A stretch of 64,000 nt of DNA from Myxococcales bacterium (GTDB lineage: Bacteria; Myxococcota_A; Bradymonadia; UBA7976; UBA1532), in contig JACKDP010000005.1 in assembly GCA_020633435.1 (NCBI GenBank), positions 496,001-560,000 on the forward strand. The letters run 5' to 3'. Below the pieces are notes generated by a model that saw only the letters and a program-made list of their open reading frames with translations, was not told the origin of the DNA and searched no databases. Shown in pieces: positions 8,092 through 15,250 of this stretch. The stretch's first letter is position 1. The number at the start of each line of letters is the position of its first letter. Position numbers and translations under genes: made by a program.

Positions 8092-8737
8092 TCCGGTCGC
8101 CCACCTCCACGCCCCAGCCCGGCCGCTCGGTGAGACCGCTCGCCGACACAGGCGAGATCTCCACAGATTTTCCGTCACGGCGTAATTTGTTGGTACGCCC
8201 CTGTAAGTTGGTGTAAGTCGAGGTCGTTCGCAGCGGGCGTTGGTCGGAGAGCGCCTGCGGGGGACGTTTTGGCGTTGAGGAGAAGGAAACCAACAAGCTC
8301 AAGAAGTGTGCTCCAACCTCTTGGAGTATTCTGAGTCGCTGTTTTCTTCTCCCAGAAGCTCCAGACGCTTCGCAGGATTCCACCCTCCCACCCCCGCATC
8401 GGAGCGCAGCTCCCGGGCTGAGATCCCGGAAGTGCGCGAAATGATGGCCCTTCCCGGGCCATGGGCCGCTGGCCCGTCCGCCGGGCGCGGCGCCCGGCAG
8501 GTGCAGAAACGCACCGACGCATGACTGTGCCCGGGCCACCGGCCCGGGGCGAACGGCGCGGTGCGTGTGTTCGGTCGACCCGGCGTGTCGACCGCGTAGA
8601 GCGAGCGCCCAGGCGGCGCGGGGAGAGCTGGCGTGGGGAAGCGACGACAGGTCACCGCGAGCGCGCGGTCCCGAGCAGGGTCCCCCACGCCGCGTGTTTG
8701 AGACAGAAATACACAAACCACAGTGAGGAGCGAGGTC
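8092..8737. other. 646-bp leader region upstream of the peptide array
   Basis: No gene is supported here. 8165-8350 is markedly AT-richer than its surroundings and could hold a promoter, though no clear -35/-10 pair stands out. 8440-8600 contains three strong inverted repeats (listed separately). 8690-8737, just before the first peptide ORF, is again AT-richer (GACAGAAATACACAAACCAC) and ends with the ribosome site GAGGAG. The long spacing and hairpins suggest a structured 5' leader or independent small RNA for the peptide array. Confidence 0.4.
8480..8594. other. Cluster of three GC-rich inverted repeats
   Basis: 8480-8488/8490-8498 (GCCGGGCGC around a single G), 8530-8537/8541-8548 (CCCGGGCC, loop ACC) and 8572-8579/8587-8594 (CGGTCGAC, loop of 7) are each perfect stems of 8-9 bp. 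None is followed by a T run, so they are not typical terminators. They may be RNA structures in the array leader or protein-binding palindromes. Confidence 0.45.
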
Positions 8738-8842
8738 ATGAAGCGGAGCGAGATCAAGGCGGCGGTGCTGGCGAACCTGCGGCGGGACGCGAAGCCGGTG
8801 GTGGCGGAGCGGCGGGCGCGGACGGTGACGCTGTTCAGCTGA
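8738..8842 (+). CDS. Array peptide, copy 1 (34 aa)
   Basis: Short ORF starting MKRSEIKAAVLANLRRDAKP and ending RTVTLFS, preceded by GAGGAG eleven bases before the ATG. It is strongly basic, with one predicted amphipathic helix and no Cys, Trp or Tyr. This copy lacks the six-residue N-terminal extension MKRGET seen in the others, which points to the second ATG of those copies as the ancestral start. I do not recognise the family. The six-fold repetition and conserved stop argue for a real peptide, possibly a precursor modified after translation. Confidence 0.6.
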   Translation: MKRSEIKAAVLANLRRDAKPVVAERRARTVTLFS

Positions 8843-8897
8843 GGAGCGGACGGTTGTCGGTTTCTTCAACGATTTCAGTGGGATGGGGAGAGAGACG

Positions 8898-9020
8898 ATG
8901 AAGCGCGGCGAGACGATGAAGCGGGGCGAGATCAAGGCGGCGGTGCTGGCGAACCTGCGGCGGGACGCGAAGCCGGTGGTGGCGGAGCGGCGGGCGCGGA
9001 CGGTGACGCTGTTCAGCTGA
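8898..9020 (+). CDS. Array peptide, copy 2 (40 aa)
   Basis: Begins MKRGETMKRGEIKAAVLANL and ends RTVTLFS. Two start codons are possible: 8898 behind GGGGAGAGAGACG, or 8916 behind GAGACG. The first has the better ribosome site. The last 30 residues equal those of copy 1. Confidence 0.6.
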   Translation: MKRGETMKRGEIKAAVLANLRRDAKPVVAERRARTVTLFS

Positions 9021-9075
9021 GGAGCGGACGGTTGTCGGTTTCTTCAACGATTTCAGTGGGATGGGGAGAGAGACG

Positions 9076-9198
9076 ATGAAGCGCGGCGAGACGATGAAGC
9101 GGGGCGAGATCAAGGCGGCGGTGCTGGCGAACCTGCGGCGGGACGCGAAGCCGGTGGTGGCGGAGCGGCGGGCGCGGACGGTGACGCTGTTCAGCTGA
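9076..9198 (+). CDS. Array peptide, copy 3 (40 aa)
   Basis: Same peptide as copy 2, with the same dual start region (9076 or 9094) and TGA stop. Identity extends through the spacer on both sides. Confidence 0.6.
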   Translation: MKRGETMKRGEIKAAVLANLRRDAKPVVAERRARTVTLFS

Positions 9199-9253
9199 GG
9201 AGCGGACGGTTGTCGGTTTCTTCAACGATTTCAGTGGGATGGGGAGAGAGACG

Positions 9254-9376
9254 ATGAAGCGCGGCGAGACGATGAAGCGGGGCGAGATCAAGGCGGCGGT
9301 GCTGGCGAACCTGCGGCGGGACGCGAAGCCGGTGGTGGCGGAGCGGCGGGCGCGGACGGTGACGCTGTTCAGCTGA
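9254..9376 (+). CDS. Array peptide, copy 4 (40 aa)
   Basis: Same peptide as copies 2 and 3. Start at 9254 (or 9272), TGA stop. The following spacer still matches the array consensus. Confidence 0.6.
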   Translation: MKRGETMKRGEIKAAVLANLRRDAKPVVAERRARTVTLFS

Positions 9377-9431
9377 GGAGCGGACGGTTGTCGGTTTCTT
9401 CAACGATTTCAGTGGGATGGGGAGAGAGACG

Positions 9432-9554
9432 ATGAAGCGGGGCGAGACGATGAAGCGGGGCGAGATCAAGGCGGCGGTGCTGGCGAACCTGCGGCGGGAC
9501 GCGAAGCCGGCGGTGGCGGAGCGGCGGGCGCGGACGGTGACGCTGTTCAGCTGA
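9432..9554 (+). CDS. Array peptide, copy 5 (40 aa), Val-to-Ala variant
   Basis: Identical to the other long copies except for one substitution in the middle (DAKPVVAE becomes DAKPAVAE), with a silent-looking CGC-to-CGG change at codon 3. The spacer after this copy is the most diverged in the array. Confidence 0.6.
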   Translation: MKRGETMKRGEIKAAVLANLRRDAKPAVAERRARTVTLFS

Positions 9555-9609
9555 GCAGCGATCGGTTCCCGGTTTTTTCAGCGATTTCAGTGGGATGGGG
9601 AGAGAGACG

Positions 9610-9732
9610 ATGAAGCGCGGCGAGACGATGAAGGCGAGCGAGATCAAGGCGGCGGTGCTGGCGAACCTGCGGCGGGACGCGAAGCCGGTGGTGGCGGAGC
9701 GGCGGGCGCGGACGGTGACGCTGTTCAGCTAG
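9610..9732 (+). CDS. Array peptide, copy 6 (40 aa), MKASE variant
   Basis: Begins MKRGETMKASEIKAAVLANL and ends RTVTLFS with a TAG instead of TGA stop. Changes from the consensus cluster in the first codons after the inner ATG, while the helix and the TVTLFS tail are unchanged. It is the last copy before the hairpin at 9804 and the enzyme gene. Confidence 0.6.
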   Translation: MKRGETMKASEIKAAVLANLRRDAKPVVAERRARTVTLFS

Positions 9733-9803
9733 CGCGGATGTGCAGGCTGGACGCGATGACGAGGATGGCGGGGGCAGTCCCCGACGTGGCCGCCCGCGCG
9801 GCC

Positions 9804-9828
9804 GGGCGCCTCTTGGTTGGAGGCGCCC
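9804..9828 (+). terminator. Hairpin between peptide array and synthase/cyclase gene
   Basis: Perfect 9-bp stem GGGCGCCTC (9804-9812), loop TTGGTTG, GAGGCGCCC (9820-9828). No T run follows, so it is not a textbook terminator. Its position after the last peptide and 65 bp before the enzyme start suits an attenuator or processing site giving more peptide than enzyme. Confidence 0.45.
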
Positions 9829-9892
9829 CGAGAGGACCCGACCGGCCGTGCCGGCGGGGTGGGCGCGAGGCGGCTCGCGCGGAGGCGTGGCG

Positions 9893-11848
9893 ATGAGCGG
9901 CGGAGGCTTCGGAGCCGAGGAGCTCGCCCAGGCGGTGCGCGAGGCGCTGGCGCGGCTCGGTCTGCCCGCGGCGACCCTGGAGCGGCTGGTGGTCCACGCG
10001 ACCCGGCACCTGCCGATCGCGGGCCGCGAGGAGGGCAGCCCCTTCATCCCGCCCATGTACACGCTGCGGGTGGCCGAGGCGCTGGGCCTCGCGCCGACGC
10101 TGGGCCAGGCCGCCGCCGCCGCGGGTTGTCTGCTCTTCGCGGCGGCCGACCTGGCCGACGACTGCGCGGATGGCGATGTGCGGACGTCCATGGGGGTGGA
10201 CGTCAACGACGCGTGCTTCCTGCTCTTCGCCGCGCAGCACGCGGTGCTGGCGCTCCCGGTGGGGGCGGAGGAGGCGCGCTGGGCAGGCCGGCTCTTCGCG
10301 GAGGCGGGCGCGCGGATGGCCATCGGCCAGGAGGCGGATCTGCGCGGGACGGACGCGCGGGAGGCGGCGGATCCGCTGGCCATCGCGCGGGGCAAGTCGG
10401 GGGGCGAGCTGGCGGTGTTCTTCGGCCTGCCGGCGCGCCTGGCGGGCCGGGATCCGGCGCCCTGGCTGCGGTTCGGGGAGGCCTTCGGCGCGCTGGTGCA
10501 GGTGCTCACCGACTACTTCGACCTGTTCCTGGATCCGACCTCCGACGACTGGGAGGCGGCGAAGCCGACGCTGCCGCTGCGGCGCGGCCTGGCCCATCCC
10601 CGCCATGGTCTGGAGCTCTCGCGGTTGCTGGCCGGGGATCGAGCCGGGCACGACCGCAAGGCGCGGGGCCTCTGGCTGCTCGTGCAAGCGGGGGCGGCGG
10701 AGGGGCTGGCCGAGGCCGTGCGGCTGCTCGACGGCGAGATGGCGGCGGCGACGGAGGCGGCCGGCGGATCGGCGGCCCTCGACGACGCCCGCGCCGAGCT
10801 GGTGGACTGGTGCGGCGGCGTCGTGGAGGCGCTGGCGGAGTACGGCGGGGACGCGGCGCCCCCCGCCGACGATCCGGCCATGGAGCTGGCCGCCTGCCGG
10901 GAGGCCGCCGCGCGGTTCCTCGGGACGGATCCGGCGCTGGAGGGCGTCGTGGAGGTGCACCGCTCGGGCCTCTTCGGCCAGCCGGAGGTGCGCGGGGGCG
11001 TCTTCGAGCGGGCCATCGCGCTGCAGGCGCTGGCGGGGGAGGGCCTGCCGGTCCAGGCGGCCCGGACCGCCGCGTTCTCCCTGGCCGATGACGACGGCTG
11101 GCGGTACTTCCCGGGCCACCGGGAGCTGCCCGTCGACGGGGACTGCGTCGGGGTGATGATGCAGCTCGCGGCGGGCTCGCCGGACGCGGCCCACCCGGCC
11201 ATGGACCAGGGCGAGGCCCTGCTGCTGCGGGCCGACAACCAGGATGACGACGGCCTGTTCCAGACGTGGCTGGCCGACCCGCCCGCCTGCACGCGGGCCG
11301 AGATCGACGCGACGTGGGCGGGGGAGGTCTGCCCTGGGGCCGCGGCGAACGCGCTCCTGGGGCTCTGGCGGCACGCGCCGACGCGGCTGGACGGGGTCGT
11401 CGCGCCGCGGGCGCTGGCCCTCGCGCGGCGGCTGGCTGGGGAGGAGGCGCCCGCCTCGGTGTTCTACCGGCCGGTGGGCGTCGACTACATGGGGGCGCGC
11501 GCGCTGCTGGCGCTGCGGGCCGAGCGGCCGGGGGACGCGGCCTTCACGGCGGCGCTGGACGCGGCCCTGCGAGCCATCGGCGACCGGCTGCGGGGGCGGC
11601 TGCGGCTGTCCGGTCGGCTGGGGGATGTGCTCGAGACGGCGATGGGTGGCTACGTGCTCGCGCGGCTGCAGCGGCTGCCCGAGCGGGCGAGCGTTCGCCG
11701 GGCCCTGGTGGACGCGCAGGAGGCGGACGGGGGCTACCCGGCCGATCCCTTCTACCGCACCGTTCCCCACCCGGTGACGACGTGGTACGGATCGAGAGGG
11801 CTCACGACCGCGCTGGTGCTGCAGGCGCTCCGGTGGCTGGAGGGGTAG
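9893..11848 (+). CDS. Polyprenyl synthetase-like/terpene cyclase-like fusion
   Basis: A 651-residue soluble protein; ATG at 9893 with GGAGG ten bases upstream. Residues about 1-330 have the class I isoprenyl diphosphate synthase pattern: a first aspartate-rich motif DDCAD (89-93), IARGKSGGELAVFFG (the usual Lys-Thr/Ser region) and a second motif LVQVLTDYFDLFLD (201-214). Residues about 330-651 resemble the alpha-alpha barrel of squalene/terpene cyclases and protein prenyltransferases: WRYFPGHRELPVDGDCVGV (acidic DGDC in place of DxDD), DNQDDDGLFQTW and the C-terminal DGGYPADPFYRT with WYGSRGLTTALVLQAL. It may therefore make and cyclise an isoprenoid. The DGDC variation leaves cyclase activity open. 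It follows the peptide array and directly abuts a kinase gene. Confidence 0.7.
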   Translation: MSGGGFGAEELAQAVREALARLGLPAATLERLVVHATRHLPIAGREEGSPFIPPMYTLRVAEALGLAPTLGQAAAAAGCLLFAAADLADDCADGDVRTSMGVDVNDACFLLFAAQHAVLALPVGAEEARWAGRLFAEAGARMAIGQEADLRGTDAREAADPLAIARGKSGGELAVFFGLPARLAGRDPAPWLRFGEAFGALVQVLTDYFDLFLDPTSDDWEAAKPTLPLRRGLAHPRHGLELSRLLAGDRAGHDRKARGLWLLVQAGAAEGLAEAVRLLDGEMAAATEAAGGSAALDDARAELVDWCGGVVEALAEYGGDAAPPADDPAMELAACREAAARFLGTDPALEGVVEVHRSGLFGQPEVRGGVFERAIALQALAGEGLPVQAARTAAFSLADDDGWRYFPGHRELPVDGDCVGVMMQLAAGSPDAAHPAMDQGEALLLRADNQDDDGLFQTWLADPPACTRAEIDATWAGEVCPGAAANALLGLWRHAPTRLDGVVAPRALALARRLAGEEAPASVFYRPVGVDYMGARALLALRAERPGDAAFTAALDAALRAIGDRLRGRLRLSGRLGDVLETAMGGYVLARLQRLPERASVRRALVDAQEADGGYPADPFYRTVPHPVTTWYGSRGLTTALVLQALRWLEG

Positions 11849-13246
11849 ATGGCCGAGGGCTCCATTCGGGTGGACCGCACCCGCAAGTTCTTGATAACGC
11901 ACGGGGTTCTCTGCGGGCTCGCCTTCCTGGCGACGAGCGTGGAGACGCTGTCGGGGGTGCAGACGAGCTTCGCCGACATCGTGCGCAGCTATGCCATCTC
12001 CGTCATCGGCGGTGCCATGACGCTGGCCGCCGTCAAGCTCTACCGCCGGCCGGCCTGGACCCGGTGGGTGGCCCCCGCCATCCTCGCGGTCGACTCGGCG
12101 CTGGTGCTGGTGCAGATGCTGCTGGAGGCCGGCCTCGAGTCGGGCTGGGCGGCGACGCCCGTCCTGCTCACCGTGCTCCTGCCACTCTACACGGACGATC
12201 GGCGCGCGATCCTCGGCCTCACGGGGCTGCAGCTCGCGCTCTACACCGCCATCTTCGGGCTGCGCGCCGCGGGGATGGTCGACTACGAGCCCCGGGTCGA
12301 GGGCCCGGAGAGCATCATCTACTCCGGCCTGGGCTTCTTGTTCGTGGTCGTGGGCGCGGCCGTCTTCGCCAACCAGGCGAGCCTTGACGTGCTCAACAGC
12401 CAGGAGCGCCTGCAGCGCGAGATCGACGCGGCCACCGCCGCCCTGCGCGCCGCCCAGGCGCAGATCGTCCAGCAGGCGAAGATGGCCGGCCTGGGCTCGC
12501 TGACTGCGGGCGTGGCCCACGAGATCAACAACCCGCTCACGTTCGTGCAGACCAACCTGACGAGCATCGAGCGCGACATGGCGGACATGCTCCGGCTCTA
12601 CGAGGCCATGTGCGCCAGCCTCCCCGCGTTGGCGGCGGTGGCGCCGGCCGAGACGGCCCCCCTGGTGGCGGTGGTCGAGGAGGTCGATCTGGATCCGGAG
12701 CTCGGGGCCATGCTGCCCGAGCTCATCCAGGACACCCAGGACGGCCTGAGCCGGGTGCAGCGCATCATCGCGGATCTACGGACGTTTTCGCGGTCGGACA
12801 CGAGCCATCGTGTCGAGCAGCCGCTGGATCGCGCGCTCGACGAGGCCATCGAGATCTTCCAGCGCGAGTGCGACGACGCCGAGGTCGTCCGCGCCTACAC
12901 GCCCATCGCGCCGGTGCCGGTGTACCCGCTGCTGCTCAACCAGGTCATCATCAACCTGCTGCGCAACGCCTGCGACGCGGTGCCCGCCGAGGGGGGCCGC
13001 ATCACCATCCGCCTGCGGGCGCAGGGCGACGCCGCCATCATCGAGGTGGAGGACAACGGCCCCGGCGTGGCGCCGGAGGTGCGCGACCGCATCTTCGAGC
13101 CGTTCTTCACCACCAAGGAGGTGGGGCAGGGTACGGGCCTGGGCCTCGCCATCTCCTACCAGATCCTGGAGCACCACCGCGGGACCATCGAGCTGGTGGA
13201 CCGCGAGCCGGGGGCCTGCTTCCGGCTGCGGCTACCGCTGACCTGA
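11849..13246 (+). CDS. Membrane sensor histidine kinase
   Basis: A 465-residue kinase whose ATG immediately follows the TAG of the upstream gene, so it is translationally coupled. About five or six hydrophobic segments occupy residues 10-180 (GVLCGLAFLATSVE, AISVIGGAMTLAAV, AILAVDSALVLVQML, PVLLTVLLPLY, LGLTGLQLALYTAIF, SGLGFLFVVVGAAVF), with no large extracytoplasmic loop. A coiled coil leads to HisKA (GVAHEINNPLTFVQ, phospho-His) and HATPase (NLLRNACDAVP, VEDNGPGV, GQGTGLGLAI). Complete and probably active. It likely senses the membrane or a small molecule. No response regulator is adjacent. Confidence 0.92.
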   Translation: MAEGSIRVDRTRKFLITHGVLCGLAFLATSVETLSGVQTSFADIVRSYAISVIGGAMTLAAVKLYRRPAWTRWVAPAILAVDSALVLVQMLLEAGLESGWAATPVLLTVLLPLYTDDRRAILGLTGLQLALYTAIFGLRAAGMVDYEPRVEGPESIIYSGLGFLFVVVGAAVFANQASLDVLNSQERLQREIDAATAALRAAQAQIVQQAKMAGLGSLTAGVAHEINNPLTFVQTNLTSIERDMADMLRLYEAMCASLPALAAVAPAETAPLVAVVEEVDLDPELGAMLPELIQDTQDGLSRVQRIIADLRTFSRSDTSHRVEQPLDRALDEAIEIFQRECDDAEVVRAYTPIAPVPVYPLLLNQVIINLLRNACDAVPAEGGRITIRLRAQGDAAIIEVEDNGPGVAPEVRDRIFEPFFTTKEVGQGTGLGLAISYQILEHHRGTIELVDREPGACFRLRLPLT

Positions 13247-13253
13247 GGGCCGC

Positions 13254-14084
13254 TCAGGGCGCCTTGAAGCGGCGGGCCTCGGGCAGCTTGAAGGGCGCCC
13301 AGGACGGGGTGGCCAGCTCGGGGTGGGCGGCGTCGGGCAGGCCGAACCACACGCCCTCGACGTCGCGCGGGCCGCCGGCGCGCAGGACGTGCAGGTCCTC
13401 CGCGGGCATGAACCCCTGGCCGATCAAGGCGATGCGGCGGCCGTCCGGGTGCTGGGCCACGTCCAGGATGACGACGGCGTGGCCGGGGCCGCCGGGCTGG
13501 ACGAAGAAGTCGCCCGGCTCCAGGGGTCGGGCCCCCACGGCGGCGCTGTCGAGCGCCAGCGAGCGCGTCCCGGCGTAGCGGAAGAGGTGCATCAGCCACT
13601 CGCGGTAGGTGTCGTGGCCGCGCCCGCGGGCCTTGCCGCGGCTGCGCTTCACGCGGGCGCCCTGGATGGCGAAGCGCTCGCCCGCCACCCAGTCGGCGAA
13701 GCTCGAGCGGTCGCCGCTGGTGAAGTGGTAGGCGGCCTTCAGGCCCTGGCCCCGGGACCACAGGTACTCGGCGTGCAGGCGCAGGGCGGTGTCGGCGCAC
13801 TGCTGCACGTCGCGCTCGCCCACGTCGAGGGCGATGATGGCGACGGCCGGGCGGGCGAGGGGGCGGCCGTCGAAGGCGCGCACCTGGGTGCGGCCGCGCT
13901 CGACGGGCAGGGCGCGCAGCCAGGCGGCGTAGCTGCCGGCGGGGGCGGCGACGCGCTCGAAGCCGGCGGGGGTGGGGAAGCGGGTCTGCAGGTCGTCGAC
14001 GGCGGCGTCGGCGGGCAGCCAGGCGTAGGGGCCGGCGTGGGCGGCGCCCAGGAGGGCCAGCAGCAGCGCGAGGGGGCGGATCAC
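13254..14084 (-). CDS. DUF4846 exported protein
   Basis: A 276-residue protein beginning at GTG (MIRPLALLLALLGAAHA, a clean signal peptide). The pattern FPTPAGFERVAAPAGSYAAW, then LPVERGRTQVRAFDGR, YLWSRG, AYHFTSG, and PGDFFVQPGGPGHAVVILD matches DUF4846. Known members are exported proteins of unknown activity with a conserved Gly-His-Ala-Val segment. The start overlaps the thiI stop by four bases (GTGA). The link to sulfur transfer is positional only. Confidence 0.8.
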   Translation of the reverse strand: MIRPLALLLALLGAAHAGPYAWLPADAAVDDLQTRFPTPAGFERVAAPAGSYAAWLRALPVERGRTQVRAFDGRPLARPAVAIIALDVGERDVQQCADTALRLHAEYLWSRGQGLKAAYHFTSGDRSSFADWVAGERFAIQGARVKRSRGKARGRGHDTYREWLMHLFRYAGTRSLALDSAAVGARPLEPGDFFVQPGGPGHAVVILDVAQHPDGRRIALIGQGFMPAEDLHVLRAGGPRDVEGVWFGLPDAAHPELATPSWAPFKLPEARRFKAP

Positions 14085-15250
14085 AGGGCGACGACCTCCG
14101 TGCGGGCCAGGGCGTCGGCGACGAGCTCGTCCACCGCCAGCTCGGCCTCGTGGGCGACCACCAGGCCGATGGGCGCCCGGGTGGTCGGGTGCTCGGGCAC
14201 GAAGAGGGTGCAGCAGTCCTGGTGGGGCAGCACCGAGATGTCGTAGGTGCCGAGGCGCCGGGCCAGATCCATGATGTCCTGCTTGTCCGTGGTGATCAGG
14301 GGGCGGAGCGTCAGGGCGTCCGACACCATGTCCACCAGGCGCAGGTTCTCGAGTGTCTGCGAGGCCACCTGGCCCAGGCTCTCGCCCGTGCACAGGGCCA
14401 GCAGCTTGCGGCGCGCGGCCAGGGCCGCGGCGATGCGGTACATGAACCGGCGGTAGAGCAGGACGGAGAGGCGGCTGCCCCCCGCGTCGCGGATGGTCTC
14501 CTGGATGCGGGTGAAGGGCACGACGTGGAGCGTGAGGCCGCCTTGCCGGGGGGCCAGCTTGCGGGCCAGGGCCACCACCTTGTCGCGGCTGGCCTCGCTG
14601 ACGTGGGGCGCCGAGTGGAAGTAGATGGCCTCCACGTCGCAGCCGCGCTTCTGGGCCAGGTAGCCGGCAACGGGCGAGTCGATGCCGCCGCTGAGCAGCA
14701 GGAGGACGCGCCCCGTCGAGCCGACCGGCAGGCCGCCCGCGCCGGCGTAGCGCTCGACGGAGACGAAGGCCGCGCCGACGGCGAGGTCGACGTAGACCGT
14801 CCGGTCGGGGCGGGTGAGATCGACGGGCCAGCCATGGGTCAGCAGGATGCGGCTGCCGATGCGGGCGCCGAGCTCGGTCGAGGTGCCGGGGAAGCGCTTG
14901 TCCCCACGGTGGACCTTCACGCGGAAGCTGCCGTCCTGGCCGGCCCAGCGCGCGGCGACGAGGGCCGCGGCGGCCTCCTCGATGGCGTCGGCGTCCGGGG
15001 CCACCTCGACGGCGGGGCTGACGAGGCTGATGCCGGGCGTGTCGCGGCAGATGGCCACCGCCCGCTCCACGGAGGCGCCCGGGGGCAGGTGCACCAGCAG
15101 CCGGGCGTGGGGCATGCGCACGACGCAGCCGGGGATCTCGGCGTCCATCGACGCCTGCACGTTGGCCTGGAGGCGGCGCAGGAAGCGGTCGCGGTTGCGG
15201 CCCTTCAGCCAGACCTCGCCCATGCGGCAGAAGATCAGGGGCGTGCTCAT
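14081..15250 (-). CDS. thiI: tRNA 4-thiouridine synthase ThiI
   Basis: A 389-residue protein. It adenylates U8 of tRNA and inserts sulfur, and in some species supplies thiamine thiazole sulfur. Order: ferredoxin-like and THUMP domain (residues 1-170), then PP-loop pyrophosphatase with LLLLSGGIDSPVAGYLA (SGGxDS) at about 183-198. TGESLGQVASQTLENL and DKQDIMDLARRLGTYD are typical ThiI signatures, and HQDCCTLFVP carries the Cys region near the end. There is no C-terminal rhodanese domain, so the persulfide must come from a partner. The cysteine desulfurase gene directly upstream, overlapping by four bases (ATGA), is the obvious donor. Confidence 0.95.
   Translation of the reverse strand: MSTPLIFCRMGEVWLKGRNRDRFLRRLQANVQASMDAEIPGCVVRMPHARLLVHLPPGASVERAVAICRDTPGISLVSPAVEVAPDADAIEEAAAALVAARWAGQDGSFRVKVHRGDKRFPGTSTELGARIGSRILLTHGWPVDLTRPDRTVYVDLAVGAAFVSVERYAGAGGLPVGSTGRVLLLLSGGIDSPVAGYLAQKRGCDVEAIYFHSAPHVSEASRDKVVALARKLAPRQGGLTLHVVPFTRIQETIRDAGGSRLSVLLYRRFMYRIAAALAARRKLLALCTGESLGQVASQTLENLRLVDMVSDALTLRPLITTDKQDIMDLARRLGTYDISVLPHQDCCTLFVPEHPTTRAPIGLVVAHEAELAVDELVADALARTEVVAL

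Larger units (their letters stand above)
8738..9732 (+). repeat. Six-copy tandem array of 178-bp peptide-coding repeats
   Basis: Stop codons of copies 1-5 are spaced exactly 178 bp apart (8842, 9020, 9198, 9376, 9554), and the sixth frame ends at 9732. Each repeat has a roughly 55-bp spacer with ribosome site GGGGAGAGAG and one 34-40 codon ORF. Copies 2-4 look identical even in the spacer, a sign of recent duplication or gene conversion. Between copies 5 and 6 the spacer has about eight changes, while the peptide core keeps its sequence. Within copies 2-6 the start region carries an 18-bp direct duplication (GAGACGATGAAGCGCGGC in copy 2, 892-909 and 910-927 of the 8 kb block) that doubles the start codon. 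Confidence 0.9.

Noticed and set aside
8835..9647. Four near-identical 92-residue frames on the minus strand across the peptide array
   Set aside because: They are antisense shadows of the 178-bp repeats, lack ribosome sites and span both peptide ORFs and spacers.
8738..9732. CRISPR array
   Set aside because: Repeat period is 178 bp, spacers are themselves repeated, and there are no cas genes.
9804..9828. Classic rho-independent terminator
   Set aside because: The stem is perfect but no T run follows, so it is listed only as a hairpin that may attenuate.
9725..12520. 931-residue minus-strand frame
   Set aside because: Arg/Gly/Pro-rich shadow of the synthase/cyclase and kinase genes caused by high GC.
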